DNA from: Arachidicoccus sp.
GTDB taxonomy: Bacteria; Bacteroidota; Bacteroidia; Chitinophagales; Chitinophagaceae
Direction: 5' to 3'
Length of the DNA stretch: 64,000 nt
NCBI GenBank assembly: GCA_028283605.1
Contig: JAPWKH010000033.1
Coordinates: forward strand, 248,001-312,000
The notes beneath the pieces were generated by a model. The model saw nothing but the letters and a program-made list of their open reading frames with translations, was not told the origin of the DNA and did no database searches. This document shows positions 10,107 through 20,360 of the stretch, in pieces (within the stretch, counting starts at the first letter, position 1; each line of letters opens with the position of its first letter). The translations under genes and the position numbers were made by a program.

Positions 10107-11519
10107 ATGAGAATCATGCTTAATTTAAATAAAAATTTTTTTATTTTTTTATCAATAACATTCATATTAATATTATCTGCTACCGCGTGCAGAAAGTTTG
10201 TCGATGGTGCCGACAATCAACATGTAAGAACATTGTCTACAACAAATGATTACAGGCTTTTAATGAATGCTACTTCATCTTCCGGATCCGGGGTTGAATC
10301 AGGCACCTATCTTTGGCCTACACTAACGGGCGATGATATTTATTTTACAGATTCAGCATACCAACAAAACTCTTTTGGAACCTATTATTCACCAGCATAT
10401 ACATGGACAGCTCCTTATGTTTCATCAGATTTGGAAGATCTTAATTGGTCAGCTCCATATGCTTTAATTTACACCTGCAATACAGTAATATCAGGAGTAA
10501 TGAACAGCGATGGCGGTACAGATGAGGAAAAGAAGGAAATTTTGGGAGAGGCGTTAGTACACCGTGCGTTTAGTTATTGGTGTCTTGTAAATTCTTATGG
10601 AAAAGAATATGACTCCTTAACTGCAGCAAATAATCCTGGTGTGCCTTTACTCACAAAACCGGATTTATATTCAGATCTAACTAGGGCATCTGTGAATTCA
10701 GTATATGATCAGATTGTTGAGGATTTGAAAGAGGCAATTCCTTATTTAGACTCTTTATGGACATACAATACATATCCTTCCAAAGTTGCAGCATATGCTA
10801 TGATGGCACGAGTACAACTTTTTATGAGAAATTTTTCTTCTGCTTCCAAATATGCAGATAGTGCGCTATCTATATATAATACGTTAGTGGATTATAATAC
10901 TTATGTGTCCGCTACTACAATTCCTGCAAGACTGAATGATAAAGAGCTTATTTTATCTAAAATATCGCAAGGTTATTTATACCCGGCTCAAATAAATCCT
11001 GATTTACTAAATGACTTAACTGATAAAGATTTGAGATATCAATTGTTTACCAAACCTGCATCATATTTTGGCTACAGTTCATGGGGGGATTCAGCACGAT
11101 GTTTTTACAGATTAGCATATAATTTTGATGGAAATAATATTGGATTAACCACTCCAGAACTTTATTTGATAAAAGCTGAGTCGCTGGCTCGTGAAGGCGA
11201 TATCTCAGCGTCTCTTGAATACCTGAACGAGTTAAGACAAAAACGTTTTGCCCCCAATGATTATGTAGCAAAAACTGCATCTACTTCTACTGAAGCATTA
11301 AATCTCGTAGTAGAAGAAAGAAAAAAAGAATTTTTTGGACGTGGCTACAGGTGGTTCGATCAAAAGCGTTATAATCTTGATCCTCAACTTAAAATAACTG
11401 CTAAACGTAAATTCCAAAACGTGACTTATACGTTAGAATCAGGAAGCAATAAATATGTGTTCCCTATAGATGAAAAGTACATATTACTTAATCCAGAAAT
11501 AGTACAGAATCCCGAATAA
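10107..11519 (+). CDS. SusD/RagB-family nutrient-binding outer-membrane lipoprotein
   Basis: Surface lipoprotein that acts as a lid on the SusC transporter and binds the nutrient. A hydrophobic leader ends at the lipobox SATAC (Cys28). The SusD fold is supported by N-terminal helices (WSAPYALIYTCNTVI; EALVHRAFSYWCLVNSYG), TPR-like parts in the middle (PSKVAAYAMMARVQLFMRNF) and the C-terminal family signature (ELYLIKAESLAREGD ... LNELRQKR ... VVEERKKEFFGRGYRWFDQKR). Length of 470 is typical. A second in-frame ATG lies nine bases inside, at 10116. It follows the SusC gene with one base between. Confidence 0.94.
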   Translation: MRIMLNLNKNFFIFLSITFILILSATACRKFVDGADNQHVRTLSTTNDYRLLMNATSSSGSGVESGTYLWPTLTGDDIYFTDSAYQQNSFGTYYSPAYTWTAPYVSSDLEDLNWSAPYALIYTCNTVISGVMNSDGGTDEEKKEILGEALVHRAFSYWCLVNSYGKEYDSLTAANNPGVPLLTKPDLYSDLTRASVNSVYDQIVEDLKEAIPYLDSLWTYNTYPSKVAAYAMMARVQLFMRNFSSASKYADSALSIYNTLVDYNTYVSATTIPARLNDKELILSKISQGYLYPAQINPDLLNDLTDKDLRYQLFTKPASYFGYSSWGDSARCFYRLAYNFDGNNIGLTTPELYLIKAESLAREGDISASLEYLNELRQKRFAPNDYVAKTASTSTEALNLVVEERKKEFFGRGYRWFDQKRYNLDPQLKITAKRKFQNVTYTLESGSNKYVFPIDEKYILLNPEIVQNPE

Positions 11520-11560
11520 ATAGGTATAATAGTTTTTTAATTTTAATAAATATCAGTATA

Positions 11561-14107
11561 ATGAAGGTGAATTCAGTGAGACTTATGTTCCTAATTATAG
11601 GAACAACTTTTTTAATTGGTCAGAGTAATGGACAAAGGAAAAAAAACAAACAAAAGCAAGATTTTACAGCTTCTATAGGTAAGACTAAAGATACTGCAAC
11701 AAAACCGTTACAGCCCAAACTTTTTAACGAAGTTATTAAAGGCAATGTAAAAGCATCCAAAGGATTATTAAATGTATACAAAATTGATAATAAATATTAT
11801 TACGAAATACCTAGAGCTCTTTTTACTAGAGAGGTACTTATAATTAATAGGATAGCGCAAGCACCAGTAAATATGTATCTCGGTGTTAAGTCCGATGGCT
11901 TTTCCGGAGATGGTATTGGTGGTAATGTTATTCGATTTGAAGAAGGCCCAAATCATAAATTATTTATTCGCAAAATATTCTATACCGATATCTCTACAGA
12001 CTCTACGAAAGATATGTACAAATCTATTCGAAGAAATAGTGTACAGCCCATTATTGCAACCTTTCCAATAGCGGCTTACGGCAAAGATTCGTCAGTTGTT
12101 GTAGATATGACTTCTTTTATAGAATCAGATAATGATTTATTTTATTTTTCTTCTCCTGTATTCAAGCAAATCATGCACTTAGGAAGCCAGCAAAATGAAA
12201 TGAGTTATGTTGATTATATTAAATCATTCCCCCAAAATGTAGAATTAAAAGCAGTTAAAACATATAGCGTTAGTGGTACTATATCTGCAGGCAATACAAC
12301 TTTGGAATTAAACTCATCTTTGGTGTTGCTCCCTATAAATCCTATGAAAAAGCGAATGTATGACGAACGCGTTGGATATTTTACTGAGAATTATTTTGAT
12401 TTTGACGCTAATCCTGATGGAGTAAAACCTATAGAAATAGTTGCCCGCTGGCGGTTAGAACCTAAAAAAGAAGATGAACAGAAATACCTCAGTGGGGAAC
12501 TTGTAGAACCTAAAAAGCAAATAGTTTTCTACATAGACCCTACCACTCCTTCAAAATGGGTTCCCTATCTTATACAAGGGGTTAACGATTGGAACAGTGC
12601 TTTCGAGCAAGCAGGGTTTAAAAATGCCATTACAGCGAGATTGGCGCCAACGAAAGAAGAAGATTCAACTTTCAGTATGGAAGATGCAATGCATAGCGCA
12701 ATTGTATACAAGCCTTCTATTGTTGCGAATGCGAGTGGTCCACATATTTCAGATCCGAGAACAGGAGAAATTATAGAATCACATGTTAATTGGTATCACA
12801 ATGTAATGAATCTTATTCACAATTGGTACATGGTGCAATGTGGCGCTGTAGATACTGCGGCAAGGCACATGATATTCAGTGATTCTTTAATGGGACAGTT
12901 GATCAGATTCGTTTCTTCCCATGAAATCGGACATACTCTGGGACTGCGTCATAATTTTGGTGCAAGCAGTACCGTACCTGTTGATAGCCTTCGTAGCAGA
13001 TCCTGGTTGGAAAAACATGGTCATTGTCCATCTATAATGGATTATGCCCGATTTGATTATGTAGCACAGCCTGAAGATAATATTCCTCAAAAAGATCTGT
13101 TTCCAAGAATTGGAGAATATGATAAATGGGCTATTGAATGGGGATATAGATGGTTTCCGCAATCATCTTCAGTAGATGATGAGACCTCTCGATTAGTGGC
13201 TTTGACTACTCAACGTATAAATTCAAACAAGCGACTCTGGTTTGGTAGTGAGATTTCTTCTTCCGATCCGCGTTGCCAAAATGAAGATTTGGGTAATAAC
13301 GATATGTTATCAAATACTTACGGTATAAAAAATTTGAAGCGTATCTTACCAAAACTGGTTGAGTGGACAAATACACCAAACGAAGGATATGACAATTTGG
13401 AAGAAATGTACAATGCTGTTAATAATCAGTTTGATAGATATCTCCTACACGTTATTAAGTACATAGGAGGTACGTATGTTACACCAAACGTATCTCAGGA
13501 AAATAAAAATGTATATGATATTGTACCTGAGCCAATGCAAAAAGAAGCTTTGCAATTCTTGGATGATCAACTTTTTCACACACCTAAATGGTTGCTCGAC
13601 CCCGCAATTTTGGGCAAATTAAAAATAGATCCATTGTATTTAATTGGTCAAAGACAAGATGCCGTATTGGGTATATTAATAAATAATTACACATTGAATA
13701 AAATATTGACTAATGAAACTATTTACGGGAAACGTTCATTATCAGTAGCGCAAGTATTTAATATTCTGGATAAATGCATATGGATAGAATTGTATAACAA
13801 TACATCAACAATTGATATTTATAAAAGGAACCTGCAGAAAATGTATGTGGATAAACTCCTGAAAGTGGCCTATCCAAGTTTGTTGGCAAAAACTGAAAAT
13901 AACAATGCACAACCCGGTCTTAAGGTAAGAGAAAATGTTCTTCCTGCTCAATATAGCGATGCGGCTTCTTTTGCAAAAGTCGAAGTAGATCAATTGTTGA
14001 AATTTTTAAAGCATAAACAAGCCTTTTACAAGGATGCTATTGTCGCAGGTCATATACAAGATTTGATAGATAGAATTATTTATTATAAGAATAACTTTCC
14101 GATATAA
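11561..14107 (+). CDS. Secreted zinc metalloprotease, metzincin (DUF5117/DUF4953 type)
   Basis: Zinc endopeptidase of a large Bacteroidota family. The zinc site is HEIGHTLGLRH (from His454), the HExxHxxGxxH signature of metzincins. The Met-turn is SIMDY about 40 residues later. An N-terminal hydrophobic segment and QSNGQ suggest export. The region before the active site fits the DUF5118/DUF5117 domains and the region after it DUF4953; these names are from memory of the family. It is the last gene of the sigma-factor/SusCD operon, 41 bases after SusD. That placement suggests it cuts proteins into pieces for the SusCD pair. 848 residues is near full length. Confidence 0.9.
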   Translation: MKVNSVRLMFLIIGTTFLIGQSNGQRKKNKQKQDFTASIGKTKDTATKPLQPKLFNEVIKGNVKASKGLLNVYKIDNKYYYEIPRALFTREVLIINRIAQAPVNMYLGVKSDGFSGDGIGGNVIRFEEGPNHKLFIRKIFYTDISTDSTKDMYKSIRRNSVQPIIATFPIAAYGKDSSVVVDMTSFIESDNDLFYFSSPVFKQIMHLGSQQNEMSYVDYIKSFPQNVELKAVKTYSVSGTISAGNTTLELNSSLVLLPINPMKKRMYDERVGYFTENYFDFDANPDGVKPIEIVARWRLEPKKEDEQKYLSGELVEPKKQIVFYIDPTTPSKWVPYLIQGVNDWNSAFEQAGFKNAITARLAPTKEEDSTFSMEDAMHSAIVYKPSIVANASGPHISDPRTGEIIESHVNWYHNVMNLIHNWYMVQCGAVDTAARHMIFSDSLMGQLIRFVSSHEIGHTLGLRHNFGASSTVPVDSLRSRSWLEKHGHCPSIMDYARFDYVAQPEDNIPQKDLFPRIGEYDKWAIEWGYRWFPQSSSVDDETSRLVALTTQRINSNKRLWFGSEISSSDPRCQNEDLGNNDMLSNTYGIKNLKRILPKLVEWTNTPNEGYDNLEEMYNAVNNQFDRYLLHVIKYIGGTYVTPNVSQENKNVYDIVPEPMQKEALQFLDDQLFHTPKWLLDPAILGKLKIDPLYLIGQRQDAVLGILINNYTLNKILTNETIYGKRSLSVAQVFNILDKCIWIELYNNTSTIDIYKRNLQKMYVDKLLKVAYPSLLAKTENNNAQPGLKVRENVLPAQYSDAASFAKVEVDQLLKFLKHKQAFYKDAIVAGHIQDLIDRIIYYKNNFPI

Positions 14108-14323
14108 AATAATAAGTTGAATTGAAGCATATTGACCAGCTTTAATAAAAATTAACTGGAAGTATATAAGACCTTTTTTAAAATTATTAATAAAGAAATT
14201 ATATGAAAGCAATAAAACGTCATGTTGAAAGCAGTATATGCATTATTACAAAACAAGTACCATATGGCGAAGTTGTTATTTAAATTAAGTTTTTCACAAT
14301 TTTAAACGAGATCTAAAATTTAG

Positions 14324-14347
14324 AGAACGGCTTCGGCCGTTCTTTTT
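14324..14347 (+). terminator. Intrinsic terminator with UUCG tetraloop
   Basis: An 8-bp perfect stem, AGAACGGC/GCCGTTCT, encloses the stable TTCG loop and is followed by TTTTT. It lies about 217 bases after the metalloprotease stop and overlaps by one base the promoter of the next gene (14359). Confidence 0.85.
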
Positions 14348-14354
14348 ACTTTTG
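14347..14354 (+). promoter_or_regulatory. Bacteroidota -7 box TACTTTTG, four bases before the start codon
   Basis: Matches TAnnTTTG exactly. Only four bases separate it from the ATG at 14359, so transcription would start at or next to the A of ATG, giving a leaderless mRNA. No -35-type element was assigned. Confidence 0.6.
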
Positions 14355-14358
14355 TCTT

Positions 14359-15201
14359 ATGACAAACAAACATTTTTGCGCGATAGCATTTTTTATTTTT
14401 TCTATTATAAACTTCATTGGTTGTAAAAACAAAACTTCTTCCACTTCAAATTCTAATGCACAGCAGTCTGTGTTTATCAATGATGATACGCTGAAGGGTT
14501 TCCTGCTGGCAGGCGTGTATTTTATTAAAGGATACGGGGGTACGGATCTTTTTAATAATAAAATAATGGCGGAAGTTGGTAAGGATACAACACAAAAAAA
14601 CTTTCTTGATTTGCTTGATACGGCTTATCACAAATATCTGATTTTTCCTTTTCATCGTTCGGCTGCTGAAAAAGTAGATGCAAGAAATACTTTATCGGAA
14701 TGGTTTCAAATTAATGATCAAAACGATTTTTATCTTTTCCTTGCAAACCTTAAGGACAGCGGCTTTCAGGCGCATTATATTTTGTGTAAAAAAGCGATAG
14801 ATGCAAATGGCGGAGCAAATGCTGTTATTTCTCAAATTGATTTAGATAAATACAACATGCCAAAAGGGAGCGAGGTGTTGTTGAAATTTGTGAAAGACAA
14901 TTACAATAAATTTTCATCTGCCGGTATTAAAGCATGGAATATAGGTTTATATGTATATACAGTTTGCCTCGGTTATGGCGCGGAATACATAGATGCTGCA
15001 AATGGTAAAAATATCGTAGCACAAATGTTTAGTGAAACAACAAAATATTACTCAGACTGGAAAACATACTATAATGATTTTATGCTTGGAAGACAATTTT
15101 CCGGAACCGATCCTTCCTCGAATGCCGACTTTCAGAAGATAATAGACAGCCTGCAAACAAATATCTACAGCCCTTATAAATATTTACCACTACGGAATTA
15201 A
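14359..15201 (+). CDS. Hypothetical lipoprotein (280 aa)
   Basis: I do not recognise the family. The N-terminus has a hydrophobic segment ending FIGC, so Cys22 is the likely lipidated residue. A Ser/Asn/Gln-rich linker (TSSTSNSNAQQS) follows, then a probably helical domain of about 230 residues without evident catalytic motifs. It converges on glgC with only 24 bases between the stops. It has its own promoter directly after a strong terminator, so it is probably a single-gene unit. Function unknown. Confidence 0.7.
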   Translation: MTNKHFCAIAFFIFSIINFIGCKNKTSSTSNSNAQQSVFINDDTLKGFLLAGVYFIKGYGGTDLFNNKIMAEVGKDTTQKNFLDLLDTAYHKYLIFPFHRSAAEKVDARNTLSEWFQINDQNDFYLFLANLKDSGFQAHYILCKKAIDANGGANAVISQIDLDKYNMPKGSEVLLKFVKDNYNKFSSAGIKAWNIGLYVYTVCLGYGAEYIDAANGKNIVAQMFSETTKYYSDWKTYYNDFMLGRQFSGTDPSSNADFQKIIDSLQTNIYSPYKYLPLRN

Positions 15202-15225
15202 ATCTTTGTTTTTTGGGTATTGAGT

Positions 15226-16515
15226 TTATGGATGTATCTGAAAACCATCGTGAATATATACGTTCTTTTTGATTACTATGATGCCATCTTTTACTGTAAG
15301 AAATTCATGATCCTGATCGGGCAATGCTTCCCCGCCAATAATAACTACATTATTGCCGATATGCACATTTTTGTCTATAATGGCATTTTCAATAATGCAA
15401 TTTTCTCCGATGCCCAACAAAGGAATGCCTTTGCTTTTTTGTTCATTAATTTGAGCCAAAGTTTCGTAATAATCATTCCCCATAATATATGTGGATTTAA
15501 TTTTTGTGCCAAAACCGATTCGTGCGCGGATGCCTACTACACTTCGTTCAATACTTTCACATAGTATGATACTGCCTTCGGCAATAATTGAAGAATTTAC
15601 TGATCCAGAATTTAATTTGGCTGCCGGCAACATGCGCGCACGCGTGTATATGGCTTTGTCAGAATCGTATAAATCTATAGAAGGAATATCTTTTGTAAGA
15701 TCGATATTGGCTTCGAAGAAAGAACGGATATTCCCAATATCAGTCCAATATCCTTCATATTGAAAACTATTGATCCTGTATTTCCCGATAGCGGATGGAA
15801 TAATTTCTTTGCCGAAATCTTTTGCATCAGGATGAACGTCACTTAATAATTCGCGCATAATTGATTTATTGAAAATATATATACCCATTGATGCCATATA
15901 GTTTCTTCCTTGTGCCTGCATTTCATGGCCGGTATCACTTATCCATTCCGGCAATAATTCTATGGATGGCTTTTCTATAAACGAAACAATATTATTTTCT
16001 TCATTCGTTTTCATAATACCGAATTCTGTGGCTTCTTTTGCGGTAACGGGAATGGTGGCAATGGATATTTCTGCTTTGCTTTCAATATGCCTGTCTACCA
16101 TATCTTTGAAATCGATTTGATACAACTGATCGCCGCTCAATATCAATATATATTCGTATTCTATTGATTTCAGATATTTCAATGATTGCCTTACGGCATC
16201 TGCCGTTCCCTGAAACCATTCGTTGTTTTCGGGAGTTTGTTCTGCCGCTAAAATATCTACAAAGCCTTTGCTGAATGCGTTGAACTGGTAGGTGTTTTTG
16301 ATATGCTTGTTGAGAGAGGCAGAATTAAACTGCGTTAATACAAACATTTTCTGAATATCAGAATTGAGGCAATTGCTGATAGGAATATCTACCAAACGAT
16401 ATTTTCCGGCAATGGGGACAGCCGGTTTTGAACGTGTTGCAGTTAAAGGATAAAGCCTTGTGCCTGCGCCGCCGCCGAGAATGATGGCTACTATTTTATC
16501 CGACATGAAGCTCAT
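15226..16515 (-). CDS. glgC: Glucose-1-phosphate adenylyltransferase
   Basis: Makes ADP-glucose from ATP and glucose-1-phosphate, the first committed step of bacterial glycogen synthesis. The nucleotide-binding motif GGGAGTRLYPLTATRSKPAVP lies near residues 14-34. PISNCLNSDI, QGTADAVRQ and the sugar-phosphate site GYWTDIGNIRSFFEAN are also clear. The C-terminus is a left-handed beta-helix. 429 residues is normal. A second start (MSDKIVA) lies at 16506. It follows glgA with 28 bases between, so the two are probably one operon. Confidence 0.96.
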   Translation of the reverse strand: MSFMSDKIVAIILGGGAGTRLYPLTATRSKPAVPIAGKYRLVDIPISNCLNSDIQKMFVLTQFNSASLNKHIKNTYQFNAFSKGFVDILAAEQTPENNEWFQGTADAVRQSLKYLKSIEYEYILILSGDQLYQIDFKDMVDRHIESKAEISIATIPVTAKEATEFGIMKTNEENNIVSFIEKPSIELLPEWISDTGHEMQAQGRNYMASMGIYIFNKSIMRELLSDVHPDAKDFGKEIIPSAIGKYRINSFQYEGYWTDIGNIRSFFEANIDLTKDIPSIDLYDSDKAIYTRARMLPAAKLNSGSVNSSIIAEGSIILCESIERSVVGIRARIGFGTKIKSTYIMGNDYYETLAQINEQKSKGIPLLGIGENCIIENAIIDKNVHIGNNVVIIGGEALPDQDHEFLTVKDGIIVIKKNVYIHDGFQIHP

Positions 16516-16543
16516 AATGTGTGGATTTTATTGTTTTAAGTAT

Positions 16544-17956
16544 TTAAGCTAATCTCTGATACAATTGCAGGTATTTGTTTACCGTATTATCCCAGCTGTT
16601 ATCTATTGACATCATTTTTTTTCGGTAGGATAATAAATTTTTCTTTTGGTGATATATTTCTATAGCGCGCGAACACGCATGTTTCAGGTCTTCGATATTG
16701 GCTTGGCTAAAGCAAATGCCATAACCGCCGTCTCCGATATCTATTACGGTATCTTTCAATCCGCCGGTTCTTCTTACCAGCGGCATTGTTCCGTACCGAA
16801 GTGCATACATTTGGTTTAAGCCGCAAGGCTCTACCCGGCTCGGCATTAATAAAAAATCTGCGCCCGCATACATTTGATGGCTCAGGCTTTCGTTGTATCC
16901 TCGATAAAAATTATAGCTTTTCGGATTTGAATGTTTTATTTCTTCCAAGCGGTATTCTACAGTTGCTTCACCGCTTCCGAGAATTAAAAAATTTGCTTCT
17001 TCTTTTGTCTCCCACAAAATGGTTCTTATCGCATCAGGAAGTATATCCGCAGCTTTCTCTCCCACCAGCCTTCCGATAAAGATAAACAGCGGCTTTTCTT
17101 TATCCAGCCCGAAAGTATCGCACAAATAATTTTTATTAGCCTGCTTGCCTTTGGAAATATTTGTAAGACTGTAATTTGTTTGAATAAAGCTGTCTGTTGC
17201 TGCATTCCATATATCCGAATCGATACCGTTTAAAATTCCTGTACATTTTCCTTTTTCGTATTCAAATAAATCTTCGAGTCCATTACTATTGTATCTGAGT
17301 TCTTCCATATAGCTCGGGCTCACGGCTGTAACTGCCCAAGCATTTTTAATACCGGAAGCTAATGGATTTATAACATTTTTCCAGTCCAGCAAACCTGTTT
17401 TCCAAACATCATATCTGGGTATCCAAACACTTCTGTCCCAGCTCAGCCATCCCTGGTATTCGGCATTGTGGATAGTTAATACAGTTGGAATGCTTTCCAG
17501 CATATTATAATCATAACAATGCTTGAAGATAAAAGGCAATAAACCTGTATGATAATCGTGGCAATGAACTACGTCCGGCTTATGATGCCATTGCCGTAGC
17601 CATTCGGCTACGCAGATTTGAAAAGCTATGAAGCGCTGAGGATCGTCGTTATAGCCATATACATTTGGCCTGTCGAGCAGGCCGGTAATTTCTACAAGGT
17701 ATAATGCAAAACCAAGCGTATTATTTTTTTCTTTCAATATTTGAAAATCGAAAAAATAATCTCCTAAATTAGTACGGCCTGTATAGTCTGTTTCCCATTC
17801 ATGAGCAGATACATATTTGGTGTTATAAAAAGGCATTATCAGCTTTACTTCGTGGCCATGTTTTTGTTGGTATTTGGGAAGCGCGCCGGCTACATCTCCC
17901 AGTCCGCCTACTTTCGCAACAGGATAACACTCTGCAGTTACATGCAATATCTCCAT
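16544..17956 (-). CDS. glgA: Glycogen synthase (ADP-glucose, GT5)
   Basis: Transfers glucose from ADP-glucose to a growing alpha-1,4-glucan. The N-terminal ADP-glucose motif KVGGLGD is at residues 15-21. The C-terminal GT-B half shows FIGRLVGEKAADIL, LMPSRVEPCGLNQMYALRYG and RRTGGLKDTV, with the catalytic Glu in EPCG. 470 residues is the usual length. First gene of a glgA-glgC pair. Upstream is an 835-base stretch without genes; no clear -7 box was found there. Confidence 0.95.
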   Translation of the reverse strand: MEILHVTAECYPVAKVGGLGDVAGALPKYQQKHGHEVKLIMPFYNTKYVSAHEWETDYTGRTNLGDYFFDFQILKEKNNTLGFALYLVEITGLLDRPNVYGYNDDPQRFIAFQICVAEWLRQWHHKPDVVHCHDYHTGLLPFIFKHCYDYNMLESIPTVLTIHNAEYQGWLSWDRSVWIPRYDVWKTGLLDWKNVINPLASGIKNAWAVTAVSPSYMEELRYNSNGLEDLFEYEKGKCTGILNGIDSDIWNAATDSFIQTNYSLTNISKGKQANKNYLCDTFGLDKEKPLFIFIGRLVGEKAADILPDAIRTILWETKEEANFLILGSGEATVEYRLEEIKHSNPKSYNFYRGYNESLSHQMYAGADFLLMPSRVEPCGLNQMYALRYGTMPLVRRTGGLKDTVIDIGDGGYGICFSQANIEDLKHACSRAIEIYHQKKNLLSYRKKMMSIDNSWDNTVNKYLQLYQRLA

Positions 17957-18791
17957 ACATTTTTTATTTGCACTCTTTCAGTGTAATTAAAAGTACGAAG
18001 TATTTACATATAAAAACATTTGTTAGTAGAAATTAATGTGAAGAAAATATCTGTGTGTCAAAATATAAGCGCAAAAAATGAAAATTCCGATTTTTGGAAG
18101 CAAAATGTCAATTTGGAAATGCAAAAAATAAGACTTTTAAAAACCATTTAAACCCCATAATTACCGGTAAGCATTTCCACTTTTCGCTTTGCTTTAAAAC
18201 GATAGACGGGAATGTTTCGTATATCGTGGTGTATGAATCTTTCAATGACCCGCTGCTTTATTATTCTATTACCGATAAAATACAAAAAGTGATTGGAATA
18301 CTCGCAGCAGGAACAATCCAACGCATTATTTCCAATCACCTTTCTCCACAAAGACAATACTAATTACATATAACGTACAATATACAACTTACCACTATAT
18401 GTTTGAACTTTTTTTTAATCAGCTGTTAAACGATCTCAAAGTAGCGCTCAACCAAAACTAACTGCTTATGAGAAATATGTAATTTACAAACGTCATGCCC
18501 AACTTGTTTCGGAATATCGGATGAAAGCAGGTTCGGGTTTTTCATGGTTTTTACAAGTAATATAACGGCTAAATGCTTTATGCTTTTGACCATTACATTT
18601 ATCGTTTTGATAATTTGTATTTAACACATTCTCCCGCATAAGAAAACTTATATTGGAAATGTCCTAATCCAAATTGCGTATTTGGTTTGTTTGTTTAAGA
18701 AAAAGCAGTAATATCCAAAAGTCGGGTTACTTCACTTAAATAGAATATTTGAATAAAAAGGCCTCATTTGAATGAAATTTTCCCCCTTTCA
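17957..18791. other. Gene-poor region between glgA and the SDR gene
   Basis: About 835 bases. Two open frames overlap on opposite strands (18094-18363 plus, 18148-18357 minus) but neither has a recognisable domain, so I treat both as chance. A diverged copy of the palindromic repeat found at 4180 begins at 18491. The region may hold decayed sequence, since it and the stretch after the SDR gene are unusually long gaps for this window. Confidence 0.45.
18491..18520. repeat. Diverged CGTCATGC-type intergenic repeat
   Basis: CGTCATGCCCAACTTGTTTC resembles the left arm and loop of the palindrome at 4180 (CGTCATGCTGAAGTTGTTTC), with three differences over 20 bases. The right arm is degraded. Confidence 0.4.
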
Positions 18792-19556
18792 CTACCTTAA
18801 TGTTGAAATTAATCCACCATCAATAGGTACAACTGCTCCATAAATGTATTTTGAATCGTCAGAAGCTAAAAATAGTGACAATTCTGCCACCTCCTTGGGC
18901 TTTCCATATCTTCCAGCAGGTATTTTTTTAAGTGTTTCCATTATTCCAGAGCTTGTATCATCAATAAGATTTTGAACCATTGGTGTTTCAATCAAACCTG
19001 GTGCTATAACATTGGCTCTGATACCTTTTAATCCATAATCTGCATTAAGTTGCTTAGTAAAGCCAATTACAGCGTGTTTGGTAGAAGTATAACCAATTCC
19101 ACCACCACCACCAATTAATCCGGCGCCCGAAGACATATTCACAATAATTCCGTAATGATTTTCTAACATATTTGGTATCACCTTCGAGGTAACTTTATAC
19201 AAGCTATTGATATTTACATCAATTATTTTATTCCATTTTTCTTCTGGCGTATCAAGCAAATTACTGTATTGATCAAACATTCCAGCGGTATTGCACAAAA
19301 TAGATATTTTGCCAAATTTGCTGATAGTCTCATTCACCATATTTGCAATATCTTGATCGTTTGTTACATCAGTTTTTACACCAATAGCATCCCCTCCATT
19401 TTTGATTATTTCATCTACTGTACCTTTAATTGCTTCCTCATGCAAATCAGCAACAACTATTTTCGCTCCTTCATTTGCAAATAAAATCGCTTGTTCTTTT
19501 CCAATACCAGAGCCTGCTCCGGTAATTATGACTACCTTATCTTTTAACCTTTCCAT
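18792..19556 (-). CDS. SDR-family NAD(P)-dependent oxidoreductase
   Basis: Classical short-chain dehydrogenase of 254 residues. The cofactor motif TGAGSGIG is at 12-19. An acidic residue after beta-2 (VVADLHEE) suggests NAD+ preference. CNTAG replaces the common NNAG. The catalytic Ser is in VNMSSGAG and the Tyr/Lys pair in GYTSTKHAV. The C-terminal signature PAGRYGKPKEVAELSLFLASDDSKYIYGAVVPIDGG is typical of FabG-like enzymes. The substrate cannot be told. The gene stands alone between two long non-coding stretches, which fits recent acquisition or loss of neighbours. Confidence 0.9.
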   Translation of the reverse strand: MERLKDKVVIITGAGSGIGKEQAILFANEGAKIVVADLHEEAIKGTVDEIIKNGGDAIGVKTDVTNDQDIANMVNETISKFGKISILCNTAGMFDQYSNLLDTPEEKWNKIIDVNINSLYKVTSKVIPNMLENHYGIIVNMSSGAGLIGGGGGIGYTSTKHAVIGFTKQLNADYGLKGIRANVIAPGLIETPMVQNLIDDTSSGIMETLKKIPAGRYGKPKEVAELSLFLASDDSKYIYGAVVPIDGGLISTLR

Positions 19557-20138
19557 AATTAATATTTATATTTTTTTAAATTGTAAAAAATTGATTCTAA
19601 AAATTAATAATACATTCCCAAAACTTTGCATTCTGTCAATTGAGTATAAGTATATTCCGTTAAATAAATTGACACAAACTCTACTAAAGTAGTTTCATAG
19701 TTTAAAGTTATAAGATTTTTATTGCGCACCAAAGTTAAAAAAGCATCAATAGAAATTTATGTGTAACTGTTAATATTCAAAATTTTTGAAGCTTGTAAAA
19801 GTTTTCTTCAATTTGCTAAATCTTATTAAATATTGCTGACATTTTTTCGATTGCTCCTTTACGTTTATATCATTATTTCGGTATTTGTTAGGCCTTTGAT
19901 TTATAAAAAAGTAATTTAAATATTATAATTAGTTGTTTTAGTTCTGGAAGAGAGTAGTAATATTTTGTGGAGTTAATACAAAATAATAGTTATGATATAT
20001 TGAATTGAAAATATAGCAAGCCAACCGCATTAGGCATTTTAAAGGATATATTTAATTTGTTGAAATATCCTATGTCTCCAAAAAATCAATAATATTAAAA
20101 TATTTCTCAAAATAATAATTGAATTACCCCCTGTTCGT

Positions 20139-20178
20139 GTCCCTACGGAACGAAACAATTTAAGTGCTTCGTGGAGAC
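20139..20178. repeat. Imperfect inverted repeat, GC-richer than its surroundings
   Basis: The arm GTCCCTACGGAACGA (20139-20153) is an imperfect reverse complement of TGCTTCGTGGAGAC (20165-20178), around an AT-rich centre. It is a local peak of G+C in an AT-rich gap and looks like a remnant of a small palindromic mobile repeat or a structured RNA. Neither is shown. Confidence 0.4.
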
Positions 20179-20360
20179 AAGACCTGAGGCTTTTCTATTT
20201 TGAAAACAAAGGCTTACTTATGCAATAAAAATTCTTCATTGCCAATGATGTAATACAGATTTCATTGTTTTCATAATTATATTCCAAAGTGTAATATTAA
20301 TTTATAATAATAATAATTTAATTTTATTAAAATTAAATTTAACTTTATTGAAATAGTATT

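Noticed and set aside
6470-11519. Reading the SusCD locus as a polysaccharide utilisation locus
   Set aside because: No glycoside hydrolase, lyase or esterase lies in the operon; the only enzyme is a metalloprotease.
18094-18363. 89-residue open frame (with an overlapping one on the other strand)
   Set aside because: No known motif, no -7 box or start context; both strands open by chance is plausible in this AT-rich stretch. Could be a remnant, but I cannot show it.
20139-20178. Possible attC site or IS end
   Set aside because: The arms are imperfect, there is no recombinase or transposase nearby, and no target-site duplication was seen.
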